Source of the DNA: JAENVT01 sp040005915
GTDB lineage: Bacteria > Actinomycetota > Acidimicrobiia > Acidimicrobiales > Ilumatobacteraceae
Assembly (NCBI GenBank): GCA_040005915.1
Contig: JBDTYA010000238.1
Coordinates: forward strand, 1 to 20,484
Reading direction: 5' to 3'
Length of the DNA: 20,484 bases
In this document: piece by piece, positions 1 through 6,891 of the stretch
Position numbering within the stretch: the first letter of the stretch is position 1
How the letters are laid out: each line of letters opens with the position of its first letter
Notes under the pieces: model-generated
Databases searched by the model: none
Seen by the model: only the letters and a program-made list of their open reading frames with translations
Told to the model about the DNA's origin: nothing
Made by a program: the position numbers and the translations under genes

Positions 1-279
1 CACAAGGACTCGAAGAACATGCAGGCGATCCTCGACATCTTCCGTGGTGTCGCACCGCTGGCAGACGCTCCCGAGCAGCACTTCGAAGACGCCGCCACCA
101 CATCGTCGCTCCCGCACACGGCCACGACCGTGAAGTCGCCCGTGCCGCCCGCGGTCACGTCGGTCGCACCGTCGAGCTCGGCACCGACCGACACCACGCT
201 CGCTGCAACGGGCGACACCGCACCGTTGTCGAACATCCCCAAGACCGCCATCGTCCCCGACGCGGCCGTCGAGTGTTGA
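1..279 (+). CDS. C-terminal part of an unidentified protein with Thr/Pro/Ala-rich tail (5' end outside window)
   Basis: The frame is open from the first base and stops with TGA at 277-279, so at least 92 C-terminal residues are present and the true start lies upstream. The first ~25 residues contain a short amphipathic stretch (MQAILDIFRGVAPL). The rest is low-complexity sequence rich in Thr, Ser, Pro, Ala and Val, ending in Cys. Such tails are common on secreted or wall-exposed actinobacterial proteins. The 'QAILDIFRG' stretch would fit the end of a LytR-CpsA-Psr (LCP) domain, but that is a weak impression and I assign no function. It is convergent with the VWA gene, with only 10 bases between the two stops. 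Confidence 0.5.
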   Translation, partial: HKDSKNMQAILDIFRGVAPLADAPEQHFEDAATTSSLPHTATTVKSPVPPAVTSVAPSSSAPTDTTLAATGDTAPLSNIPKTAIVPDAAVEC

Positions 280-289
280 CATCCACCGC

Positions 290-1186
290 CTAGCGGTCGA
301 GCACCGACGACAACGCTTCGACCGCACTCGATGGCCCGCCCACGGTCGCGATCCGCGCCCCACAACAAGCTGCGAACTTCATCGCCTCGTCGGCATCCTC
401 CTGGGGGGCGATGATGACCAGCTCCGGCAGCGCCGCCGCAGCGGCGGCGACATCGCCGTCTACGGTCGCCCGGCAATCGCTCAACAGAATCGCGATCTTG
501 CGGGTCGCCCGGCTGCGCTGCAACTGATCGGCTGCCGCTCGTAGGGCGCCGGCCAGGTTGGTGGTTCCGTGCCCGCGAAGCGACAACACGTCGGTGACGA
601 CCTGCGCGCTGGGCTTGTCGCCATTCTGGCTCTTCACTGCGACCACATCCTTGGCAAAGGCCAGCACGCCGTAACACGTTGGGTTGCGCATCGCCACCAC
701 CGCGGCCGCGATGGCTGCTGTGGCCAACGGCTTGCCACCCATGGATCCGCTGCGATCGATCAGCAGGCACAGCGCGGTGTCCGGGGTGCCCCACGATCGG
801 AGTCGCAGTCGTTCGGCATCGAGGGCGACGCCGCCGGCGACCGCCTCGGCGATGGTGTCGAAGCTGGCGTCGAAGTCGAGGTCGCCGCCGTCGGGTCGAT
901 ACGGCTGCTCCGTGATCTTGCCGATACCCCGCCGCGCCGCCGGCCCCCGGCGGGCGAGCTCGAGGAACAACCCGCCGGCCAGACGACGGACAAGGTCGCG
1001 CAGTCGTCGGTCGGTCGCTGCAGCGAGGTCGGCCAGCAAGGCCAACATCTCGTCGGGGTCGTCGGCAAACCCCTGCTGAACTGCGTCCTCGTCGAGCTCG
1101 CCGACCTCGGGTGAGACCTGTCCGAATCTCGGACTACGGGCCAGCTCGCGCCGCGACGTCGTGCGCCGCCCGGCCTGTGCGATCAC
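290..1186 (-). CDS. VWA (von Willebrand A) domain protein with MIDAS motif, partner of the adjacent MoxR ATPase
   Basis: The 298-aa reading assumes a GTG start at 1186, 26 bases after the moxR stop. The frame stays open far upstream, but that part is the antisense-type shadow of moxR and has no plausible start with a ribosome site, so the start is uncertain. The N-terminal half is helical and charged. The VWA domain begins near residue 135 and carries a metal-ion-dependent adhesion site: D144-R-S146-G-S148, T208/T209 in GHGTTN, and D237 in LLSD. There is no signal peptide or membrane segment, so it is probably cytoplasmic. MoxR-VWA pairs are known as chaperone modules that insert cofactors or metals or remodel client enzymes (CoxD/CoxE, BchI/BchD-like). 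As last gene of the ADH-moxR-VWA unit it probably acts with the MoxR protein; the client is not shown by the sequence. Confidence 0.85.
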   Translation of the reverse strand: MIAQAGRRTTSRRELARSPRFGQVSPEVGELDEDAVQQGFADDPDEMLALLADLAAATDRRLRDLVRRLAGGLFLELARRGPAARRGIGKITEQPYRPDGGDLDFDASFDTIAEAVAGGVALDAERLRLRSWGTPDTALCLLIDRSGSMGGKPLATAAIAAAVVAMRNPTCYGVLAFAKDVVAVKSQNGDKPSAQVVTDVLSLRGHGTTNLAGALRAAADQLQRSRATRKIAILLSDCRATVDGDVAAAAAALPELVIIAPQEDADEAMKFAACCGARIATVGGPSSAVEALSSVLDR

Positions 1187-1212
1187 GGCGTCGGCCTCGT
1201 CGCCCTCACTGG

Positions 1213-2136
1213 CTAGGGGACTGGGAGCGGCGCCCCCAGAGGGGCCATCTCTTTTCCCGACGGGTCCATCTCCCGCTCGGCGAAGACTTGGTACCACAGC
1301 TCGGTCACGATCGACTCGGCGTTGCGCGTCAATCCTTCGCGCAGCCGCAACCGACCGGACAACGCAACGATCGCACTGTCGAGACCGACGTCGAACGAGG
1401 TCGGCGACGAGTGCCGCAACGGCGCCAGTGATGCAGCCACCGCAGCGATGTCGATGGCGCCGCGCACCGACGAGCCGATGCGCACGTCTGCGTGGGTGCG
1501 GGTGAGCCTGACGACCTCCACGATCTTCGCAAGCCAAGCTGCGTCGGGCCTCGGATCGACGAGGCGCGACACGATCGACTGTTCGTCGTCGGCCGACTGG
1601 TAGTCGACCGAGAGGCGGCAGACGCGGTCGTAGATGGCGCTGCTGATGCGCGCCGTGCCGATGGCGTCGAACGGGTTCATCGCCGCCACCAACCGGAACC
1701 CAGGCCCGGCGACGACGCGGCCGAGGCGCGGCACATGCAGCTCGCGCTCGCTCATGACGGTGATCAACACGTTGAGCGTCTCTTCGGGAATCCGGTTGAT
1801 CTCCTCGATGTACAACAACGACCCATCGCGCATCGCCGACACGAGCGGGCCGTCGACGAACACATCGGGGTCGTAGCCGTCAGCCAGGACCCTGGCGGGA
1901 TCGAAGTGGCCGATCAGGCGTGCCGGCGTCAACTCGGCGTTTCCCTCCACGAACTCGAAGCCGAACCCGAGCTCGTCGGCGACTGCGCGCAGCAGGGTGC
2001 TCTTCCCTGTGCCCGGCGGGCCCTCGAGCAGCACGTGGCGATCCGCGGCAAGAGCGGCGACGACCAACTCGACTTCGCGTTCGCGGCCGACGACGCGGCC
2101 CAGCACTCGCTGGACCAGCGCGGCGGCATCAGCCAT
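1213..2136 (-). CDS. MoxR-family AAA+ ATPase
   Basis: A 307-aa AAA+ protein. Walker A is GPPGTGKS at residues 39-46, Walker B with following acidic residues is LLYIEEIN at 107-114, sensor 1 is AAMNP at 151-155, and the conserved SSAIYDR stretch at 165-171 matches the MoxR branch. Length is typical for the family. The ATG at 2136 lies 18 bases after the stop of the alcohol dehydrogenase gene, and the VWA gene follows after 26 bases, so the three are probably one transcript. MoxR ATPases work with VWA partners to mature or remodel target proteins; the founding member is linked to methanol dehydrogenase. That gives a precedent, not proof, for the neighbouring dehydrogenase being the client. No membrane segments are visible. 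Confidence 0.92.
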   Translation of the reverse strand: MADAAALVQRVLGRVVGREREVELVVAALAADRHVLLEGPPGTGKSTLLRAVADELGFGFEFVEGNAELTPARLIGHFDPARVLADGYDPDVFVDGPLVSAMRDGSLLYIEEINRIPEETLNVLITVMSERELHVPRLGRVVAGPGFRLVAAMNPFDAIGTARISSAIYDRVCRLSVDYQSADDEQSIVSRLVDPRPDAAWLAKIVEVVRLTRTHADVRIGSSVRGAIDIAAVAASLAPLRHSSPTSFDVGLDSAIVALSGRLRLREGLTRNAESIVTELWYQVFAEREMDPSGKEMAPLGAPLPVP

Positions 2137-2154
2137 CGGTTGGCCTGGCGCGGC

Positions 2155-3279
2155 TCACTTGTACACCAGGACGCCGCGGATGTTCTTGCCGGCATGCAGG
2201 TCGGCGTAGCCGTCGTTGATGCCCTCGAGCGGATACGTGCGCGTGATGAGGCCGTCGAGGTCGAGCTGACCCTGCGTGTACAGCTCCATGAGCATCGGGA
2301 TGTCCTTGCGCATGTTGGCGGACCCGAAGAGCGAGCCGATCAGCTGCTTCTCCTGCAGCGTCAGCAGGAGAGCGGGGATCGAGATGGTCTGCTCGGAGAT
2401 CGGGTGGATGTTGGTGATGACGATCTTGCTGCCCTTGCTGGCCAGCCAGAACGCCTGGCCGAGCACTTCCCCGTTGCCGACGTCCATCGTCATGATCACC
2501 TTGTTGAAGCCACGGTTCCAAGTGCTCGTGGCCAGGTCGCCGAGCGCATCGGTGATCGAGGCGTACGTGTGCGTGGCGCCGAACTCCATCGCCTTCTCGC
2601 GCTTGAACTCGATGGGATCGATCGCCGCGATCACGCGCGCCCCGGCACGCCTCGCCGCTTGGATGGCGTTGGAGCCGATGCCACCGGCACCGACGACGGC
2701 GACCATGTCGCCTGGTCCCACCTGTGCGGCGTAGATCGCCGAGCCCCAGCCGGTGACCACGCCGCAACCCAGTAGGCAGGCCTTGTCGAGCGGCCACTCC
2801 TTCTCGATCTTGACGCAGCTGGCCTCGTTCACAACGGTGTGATACGCGAACGTGCCGAGGCCACCGATGGCCAAGCGGAGATCCTGACCGCGGGCGTGAT
2901 GGCGAGTGGTGCCGTCAGACAACTGCATGCCGCTGGCAGTGGTGTTGCCGAGATCGCAGAGGTTGGAGTGACCTGATGCACAGCTCGGGCAACGCCCACA
3001 GGCCGGCAGGAACGAGAACACCACGTGGTCGCCGACCTCCAGCGCAGTGACACCCGGGCCGACCTCCATGACCACGCCCGCACCCTCGTGACCGCCGATG
3101 CACGGCGGCTCGCCGGTAACACCGGCGAGGTCGCCGGTCATGACGTGCTCGTCGCTGCGGCACATCCCGCTGGCGGCCAGCTCGACCAGGACCTCGCCGG
3201 CCTTGGGCGGGTCGAGCTCGATCTCCTCGACGCTCCACGGCGTGTTTCGCTCCCACAAGATCGCAGCTTTGGTCTTCAC
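2155..3279 (-). CDS. NDMA-dependent (nicotinoprotein) zinc alcohol dehydrogenase, mycofactocin-associated type
   Basis: A 374-aa medium-chain zinc alcohol dehydrogenase. Catalytic zinc ligands are Cys40 (GMCRSDEH), His64 (GGHEGAG) and Cys172 (LLGCGVVTG). Structural zinc ligands are Cys94, 97, 100 and 108. The Rossmann glycine motif is VVGAGGIGSNA at 195-205. The overall sequence looks like the Rxyl_3153-type NDMA-dependent dehydrogenases, which hold NAD(H) tightly and need an external electron acceptor; in genomes they co-occur with mycofactocin. The GTG start at 3279 gives the normal family N-terminus (VKTKAAILWE); the open frame upstream of it reads as non-family sequence. A purine-rich GGGGG lies about 9 bases upstream. 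It heads an operon with moxR and VWA genes. The oxidised substrate (an alcohol) cannot be read from the sequence. Confidence 0.92.
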   Translation of the reverse strand: MKTKAAILWERNTPWSVEEIELDPPKAGEVLVELAASGMCRSDEHVMTGDLAGVTGEPPCIGGHEGAGVVMEVGPGVTALEVGDHVVFSFLPACGRCPSCASGHSNLCDLGNTTASGMQLSDGTTRHHARGQDLRLAIGGLGTFAYHTVVNEASCVKIEKEWPLDKACLLGCGVVTGWGSAIYAAQVGPGDMVAVVGAGGIGSNAIQAARRAGARVIAAIDPIEFKREKAMEFGATHTYASITDALGDLATSTWNRGFNKVIMTMDVGNGEVLGQAFWLASKGSKIVITNIHPISEQTISIPALLLTLQEKQLIGSLFGSANMRKDIPMLMELYTQGQLDLDGLITRTYPLEGINDGYADLHAGKNIRGVLVYK

Positions 3280-3314
3280 AGCAGAACCCCCATCTCCGTA
3301 CTTCTGTGCCGCCG

Positions 3315-3342
3315 ACCATACCGGCAAGGCGCGCCCATGCAA
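3315..3342 (-). promoter_or_regulatory. Candidate promoter of the ADH-moxR-VWA operon
   Basis: On the minus strand a TTGCAT element (3342-3337) and a TATGGT element (3320-3315) are separated by 16 bases, 36 bases upstream of the GTG at 3279. They fit a loose -35/TAnnnT -10 arrangement. There is no experimental support, and high-GC promoters are poorly predictable. Confidence 0.25.
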
Positions 3343-3415
3343 CATCCGTGAGAAATGGCAGATCCACCTTCGAGTGGGCGAGGATACGGGCGCCCTCATC
3401 ACCCGAAAGTGCCAC

Positions 3416-4351
3416 GTGACCGACCAGGACCTGCATCAATCGCAAGGCGATCTGAGTCGAGCGGCCCATCGCCGCAGGAGGCAGAAGCTGATCGGCGCCC
3501 TCGCCGTCGCGGTCACGATCACGATCTTCTCGTTCGCCTCGACGCTGGTGAAGCGGGCAGCCACACCGGCCGAGTTGGTGGCGTTCTGGCGAATGGTGAT
3601 CACCTCTGCTGTGTGGAACCTGCTCCTGCTGGCGACCGGCCGGAGACCGAGCCTGCACAACATCCGACTCGCCGCGTTGCCCGGCGTGTTCTTCGGTCTC
3701 GACATCGCGTTCTTCTACCTCGGTGCAACACACAACTCGGTCGCCAACACGGAGATGATCTCGGCGATGACACCGTTCATCGTCGTGCCGATCGGAGCGC
3801 GGTACTTCGGTGAAAGGCTCAATCAGCGGGCGCTGTTCTTCGCCCTGTTCGCCGTCGGTGGCGTGGCCATGGTGTTGTTTGCCGCACCTGCCAGTGGCGA
3901 TGCTTCGATCCGTGGCTGCCTGTTCGGCGTGTTGGCGCTGTTGTCGTGGGCCGGCTACATCTCGGGTACCAGGCGGGTGCGCGGCGAGATGGATGTCGTC
4001 AGCTACATGGCGGCGATGACACCGGTTGCCACGGTCGCCTCGTTTCCGCTGGCCGTGCTGCACGGCCACATGCTGTCGATCACCGTTCACGGCTGGCTGT
4101 ACATCGTGCTGCTGACGATGATGACCGGCGTGCTCGCGCACGGGTTGATGGTCCTCGCTCAGGGCACCATTCCGATCGGTACCATCGGCATCGCCCAGAT
4201 CGCCCAGCCGGCGCTCGCCGCGTTGTGGTCGTTCCTGTTGCTCGACGAGGTCCTCAACGGATGGCAGTTCACCGGTATGGGGCTGGTGCTCCTCGGCCTG
4301 CTCGGCTTCGTGCTGCTGAACCGGCGCGGCAAGGCGCTGCGTCCCGGATAG
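3416..4351 (+). CDS. EamA/DMT-family membrane transporter (RhaT-like)
   Basis: From GTG 3416 this is a 311-aa integral membrane protein. After a basic cytoplasmic N-terminus (residues 1-26, with RRRRQK) there are about ten hydrophobic segments arranged as two EamA repeats of about 140 residues each. The first repeat contains FWRMVITSAVWN and AFFYLGATHNSVANTEMISAMTP-like stretches; the second ends in a typical helix followed by LLNRRGK. Length matches the drug/metabolite transporter superfamily (~300 aa). The frame remains open upstream (another GTG at 3374), but those residues do not look like family sequence. The gene is divergent from the alcohol dehydrogenase across about 136 bases, so it may be an exporter unrelated to it. 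Substrate unknown. Confidence 0.88.
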   Translation: MTDQDLHQSQGDLSRAAHRRRRQKLIGALAVAVTITIFSFASTLVKRAATPAELVAFWRMVITSAVWNLLLLATGRRPSLHNIRLAALPGVFFGLDIAFFYLGATHNSVANTEMISAMTPFIVVPIGARYFGERLNQRALFFALFAVGGVAMVLFAAPASGDASIRGCLFGVLALLSWAGYISGTRRVRGEMDVVSYMAAMTPVATVASFPLAVLHGHMLSITVHGWLYIVLLTMMTGVLAHGLMVLAQGTIPIGTIGIAQIAQPALAALWSFLLLDEVLNGWQFTGMGLVLLGLLGFVLLNRRGKALRPG

Positions 4352-4382
4352 CTCAGGTCGCGAACGTCCTGTGGAGTTCGAC

Positions 4383-4402
4383 GGCGCACCCGGGTGGGCG
4401 CC
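4383..4402 (+). terminator. Candidate hairpin downstream of the EamA gene
   Basis: A GC-rich imperfect inverted repeat begins 32 bases after the EamA stop: 5' arm GGCGCACC, 3' arm GGTGGGCGCC with a two-base bulge. It could fold and end transcription. No T-run follows, so intrinsic termination is uncertain. The rest of 4352-4500 shows no other gene. Confidence 0.25.
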
Positions 4403-4500
4403 ACGCACTCCACTGCGGGTCCCACGACACGCCGGTGAACCCTGTGATCCGCTTAAGATCCGGCGACGAATACATCTGTCGGATTCTCTGAAAGCACCCC

Positions 4501-5364
4501 GTGACAAGCGACGAACTTTCCCCCGAAATAGGTGCACTCCTTGCATCGCTCACCGAGCAGGCGCCGTCCAACGACGCGGCCGCCGTGTTCGCCGCCGCGC
4601 TCGCGGCCCGCGCGGCGCAGCCGCTGCAGTCGCCGCCGATCGATACCGAGGTCTCCGCCTTCGCCCGCGCCATCGACGACGTCCATCGCACGGTCGAACA
4701 ACTTCGAACCTCCGACTGGAAGCGTCGGTGTGTCAACGGCTTGAACGTCGGCCAGCTCGTCGGGCACCTCATCGGCACACAGCTGTCGATGGCGGCCGAG
4801 CTCGGGTTGCAGGCCACGGCAGCGACGTCGACCGACCACGTCGAGTCGACGCGCCAGGCGATCGCCGATGGTGCGGCGACCACTCCGATCGAGGCAGCAT
4901 CGCAGTTCGCTCGTGTCAGCGCCGTGCTCATCGATCACCTGTCCCAACTCGACTCGGCCGGACTCGCGGCACCGTCACGATTCGGGACGATCGAGGGAGA
5001 CATCCGGTTCATCCTGATGTTCCGCGTGTTCGAGCTGTGGACACACGACAACGATCTGCGCGCTGCGGTCGGCCTCGCTCGCGTCGAGCCCGACGCCGAC
5101 CGATTGTGGATGATGACCCGAACTGTGATGCCCCTCGTCGGGCGCATGGGTGGCGACCGCCTGCGCATCGTGCTGACGGGGCCGGGCGGCGGCGTCTGGC
5201 CGGCATCGGGAGACGAGGTCGCCACCATTGCCGTCGACGCCACAGCGTTCTGCCGGCGAGCGGCAAACCGGATGACGATAGACGATCTTCAGGCCGATAT
5301 CACCGGTGATGCCGCTGCGGCGCGCCAAACTCTCGGCGCCCTCGCCGAGCTCGCTCTCGACTGA
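4501..5364 (+). CDS. MDMPI/DinB-fold protein (maleylpyruvate isomerase family), upstream paralog flanking a sigma factor
   Basis: A 287-aa protein from GTG 4501. Residues ~45-190 resemble the mycothiol-dependent maleylpyruvate isomerase N-terminal (DinB-fold) domain, with the expected metal triad: His89 in LVGHLIG, then Glu178 and His182 in FELWTH. The C-terminal ~90 residues (with LRIVLTGPGGGVW) resemble the C-terminal domain common in the family. The first ~45 residues are an Ala-rich extension with an EIGALLASLTEQAP stretch that resembles the start of the paralog at 5968. The next gene is an ECF-type sigma factor. Family members use mycothiol as thiol cofactor or have unknown roles. With no gentisate pathway genes nearby, a classical isomerase role is not supported; a regulatory or sensing role is possible. 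Confidence 0.82.
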   Translation: MTSDELSPEIGALLASLTEQAPSNDAAAVFAAALAARAAQPLQSPPIDTEVSAFARAIDDVHRTVEQLRTSDWKRRCVNGLNVGQLVGHLIGTQLSMAAELGLQATAATSTDHVESTRQAIADGAATTPIEAASQFARVSAVLIDHLSQLDSAGLAAPSRFGTIEGDIRFILMFRVFELWTHDNDLRAAVGLARVEPDADRLWMMTRTVMPLVGRMGGDRLRIVLTGPGGGVWPASGDEVATIAVDATAFCRRAANRMTIDDLQADITGDAAAARQTLGALAELALD

Positions 5365-5391
5365 CGGGGTCGACTCCTCGACCACGATCGC

Positions 5392-5397
5392 TATCGT
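5392..5397 (+). promoter_or_regulatory. Candidate -10 element of the sigma factor gene
   Basis: TATCGT fits TAnnnT and ends 8 bases before the GTG at 5405. No purine-rich ribosome site precedes that GTG. This would give a nearly leaderless mRNA, common in actinobacteria. No clear -35 is visible. Speculative. Confidence 0.25.
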
Positions 5398-5404
5398 TCC
5401 GCTC

Positions 5405-5971
5405 GTGAACACGGTGTCACCGAGCGGACCCACGGACGGGAGCCTCGTCGCGCGCATCGCCGTCGGTGACGATCGAGCCCTGCAGATGATCTACGAGAGA
5501 TACTCGCCGTTGGTGTACGGCCTTGCCCGGCGTGTCACGGCGTCGACCGCGCATGCGGAGGAGATCACCCAGGAAGTGTTCGTCTACCTGTGGCAGAACC
5601 CCGATCGATTCGACGCCGAGCGAGGTACCTTGCGGGCGTTCCTGGGCGCTGTCACACATCGCCGCTCGGTCGACGAAGTGCGTCGCGACACTCGTCGCAC
5701 GGCCCGCGAAGACCGGGTCGGCGGCGACGTCACGAACCTCGATCTGCTCGAGGTCGGCGATGGCCTCGAGCGTTCCCAGACCGCCGAGCGGGTGCGCGCT
5801 GCGGTCTCGTCGCTACCTCAACAACAACGGGAGGCTGTCATGCTGGCGTACTTCGGCGGATGTACCTTCCGGCAGGTGGCCGAGCGGTTGGGGATCCCGG
5901 AGGGCACCGCGAAATCGCGCCTGCGACTGGGCCTCACGAAGCTGGGCGCTCTGCTCGAAGGCCTGACGTGA
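5405..5971 (+). CDS. ECF-type RNA polymerase sigma-70 family factor
   Basis: A 188-aa group IV (ECF-like) sigma factor, containing only regions 2 and 4. Region 2 spans about residues 17-85 (ALQMIYERYSPLVYGLARRV, then EEITQEVFVYLWQNP and FLGAVTHRRSVDEVRR). Region 4 spans about 125-180, with SSLPQQQREAVMLAYFGG and the helix-turn-helix TFRQVAERLGIPEGTAKSRL. GTG 5405 is preferred because the frame upstream, to ATG 5306, overlaps the preceding gene and lacks sigma-like sequence. The stop TGA overlaps the GTG of the downstream MDMPI paralog by 4 bases (5968-5971). That tight coupling is where an anti-sigma gene normally sits, so the downstream protein is a candidate regulator. Confidence 0.92.
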   Translation: MNTVSPSGPTDGSLVARIAVGDDRALQMIYERYSPLVYGLARRVTASTAHAEEITQEVFVYLWQNPDRFDAERGTLRAFLGAVTHRRSVDEVRRDTRRTAREDRVGGDVTNLDLLEVGDGLERSQTAERVRAAVSSLPQQQREAVMLAYFGGCTFRQVAERLGIPEGTAKSRLRLGLTKLGALLEGLT

Positions 5972-6882
5972 AACCCGACGAGGAGATCCTCGGTTTGCTG
6001 GCAGAGGCCACGGCTGCTGCTCCGCCGGCAGCGCTCGGCCCGGCCGTCGTCGTTGCCGCGACGGCGACCCGCCCGAGTGGGCGGGCCATCGATGCCCTCG
6101 GCGGCGGCAAGAGAGCTGCGGCCAAGGTGGCGTTCTTGCAGACCATCGACGAGTTCAAGGCCCTCCTTGCCGACGCCCCGGGTTCGGCCATCGTCGAACC
6201 GTACGGTTGGAGCGTGACCCAACTGGTTGCGCACCTGCTGGAGATCGACCTCTACTTCGGCCGGCAGCTCGGCTTGTGGGCGCACGACATCGACGATTCG
6301 TTGGAGGACGACCATCTCGCCATGACCGAGGCCGCCGTGCGCGGCTCTGTGCGGGCCGACTTCGACTCCATGGTCGCCAAGTGGCTGGAGGTGTCTGCGG
6401 CGGTATGTGCGCACGTCGAGTCGCTCGGGCCCGACCAGCTCGCCGAACCGATCAAGTTCCACATGCTCGACACCCGCGTCTCGACGATGCTCGTCGTTCG
6501 GGTCTTCGAGGTGTGGACTCACCTCGAAGACCTTTCCCGAACGCTGCGACGCGATCCTCCGCCGCTCGACGCCGAGCGGTTGCACCTCATGACCACGACT
6601 GCGGTCCGAGCCATACCGTTCGGGATGCTCTTGGGCAACGTCGACGGTGGGGATCGCACAGCGAGGCTCGTGTTGACCGGCCTCGGTGGAGGCGTCTGGC
6701 ATCAGCCGTTGTACGTCGGCAGCAATGCAGGCGAGCCGGCGGTCACCATCGTCGCCGACGCCCTCGAGTTCTGCCGACTCGCCGCACAGCGAATCCTGCC
6801 GGCCGATCTCGACGCCGAAATCGAGGGCCCGACGGATCTGGCCATCGACGTGCTGCGCGGTGCCTCGGTCTTCGCGGCCTGA
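5968..6882 (+). CDS. MDMPI/DinB-fold protein, downstream paralog coupled to the sigma factor (candidate anti-sigma/sensor)
   Basis: A 304-aa protein whose GTG (5968) overlaps the sigma gene stop. It has the same architecture as the 4501 gene. An N-terminal extension (~1-48) has EEILGLLAEATAAAPPAAL, reminiscent of the Ala/Pro linker after the sigma-binding domain of RskA-type anti-sigma factors. A DinB-like domain follows with a putative metal triad His89 (LVAHLLE), Glu181 and His185 (FEVWTH). The C-terminal domain contains ARLVLTGLGGGVW. All three metal ligands are kept, so the fold probably binds zinc. Sequence shows family and coupling; an anti-sigma or thiol/redox-sensing role is inference from position. 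The gene ends 9 bases before the convergent helD-like gene. Confidence 0.84.
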   Translation: MKPDEEILGLLAEATAAAPPAALGPAVVVAATATRPSGRAIDALGGGKRAAAKVAFLQTIDEFKALLADAPGSAIVEPYGWSVTQLVAHLLEIDLYFGRQLGLWAHDIDDSLEDDHLAMTEAAVRGSVRADFDSMVAKWLEVSAAVCAHVESLGPDQLAEPIKFHMLDTRVSTMLVVRVFEVWTHLEDLSRTLRRDPPPLDAERLHLMTTTAVRAIPFGMLLGNVDGGDRTARLVLTGLGGGVWHQPLYVGSNAGEPAVTIVADALEFCRLAAQRILPADLDAEIEGPTDLAIDVLRGASVFAA

Positions 6883-6891
6883 GCTGCGAAC

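Noticed and set aside
1187..1537. N-terminal extension of the VWA frame into moxR
   Set aside because: The extra residues are Arg-rich shadow of the moxR coding sequence; the pair is better explained by a start near 1186.
1492..2775. 427-codon plus-strand frame across moxR and the alcohol dehydrogenase
   Set aside because: Composition is shadow-like and both minus-strand genes have unmistakable family motifs.
2915..4546. Long 543-codon open frame on the minus strand opposite the EamA gene
   Set aside because: It is rich in Arg, His, Gln and Glu with no recognisable domain, a typical high-GC shadow, and lies opposite a clear ten-helix transporter.
5306..5404. Upstream ATG for the sigma factor at 5306
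   Set aside because: The added 33 residues are Ser/Thr/Pro-rich, overlap the preceding gene by 59 bases and do not look like sigma region 2; GTG 5405 is preferred.
4501..6882. Calling the two MDMPI-family proteins true maleylpyruvate isomerases
   Set aside because: There are no gentisate or aromatic-degradation genes nearby, and the sigma factor context and N-terminal extensions point elsewhere; only the family is supported.
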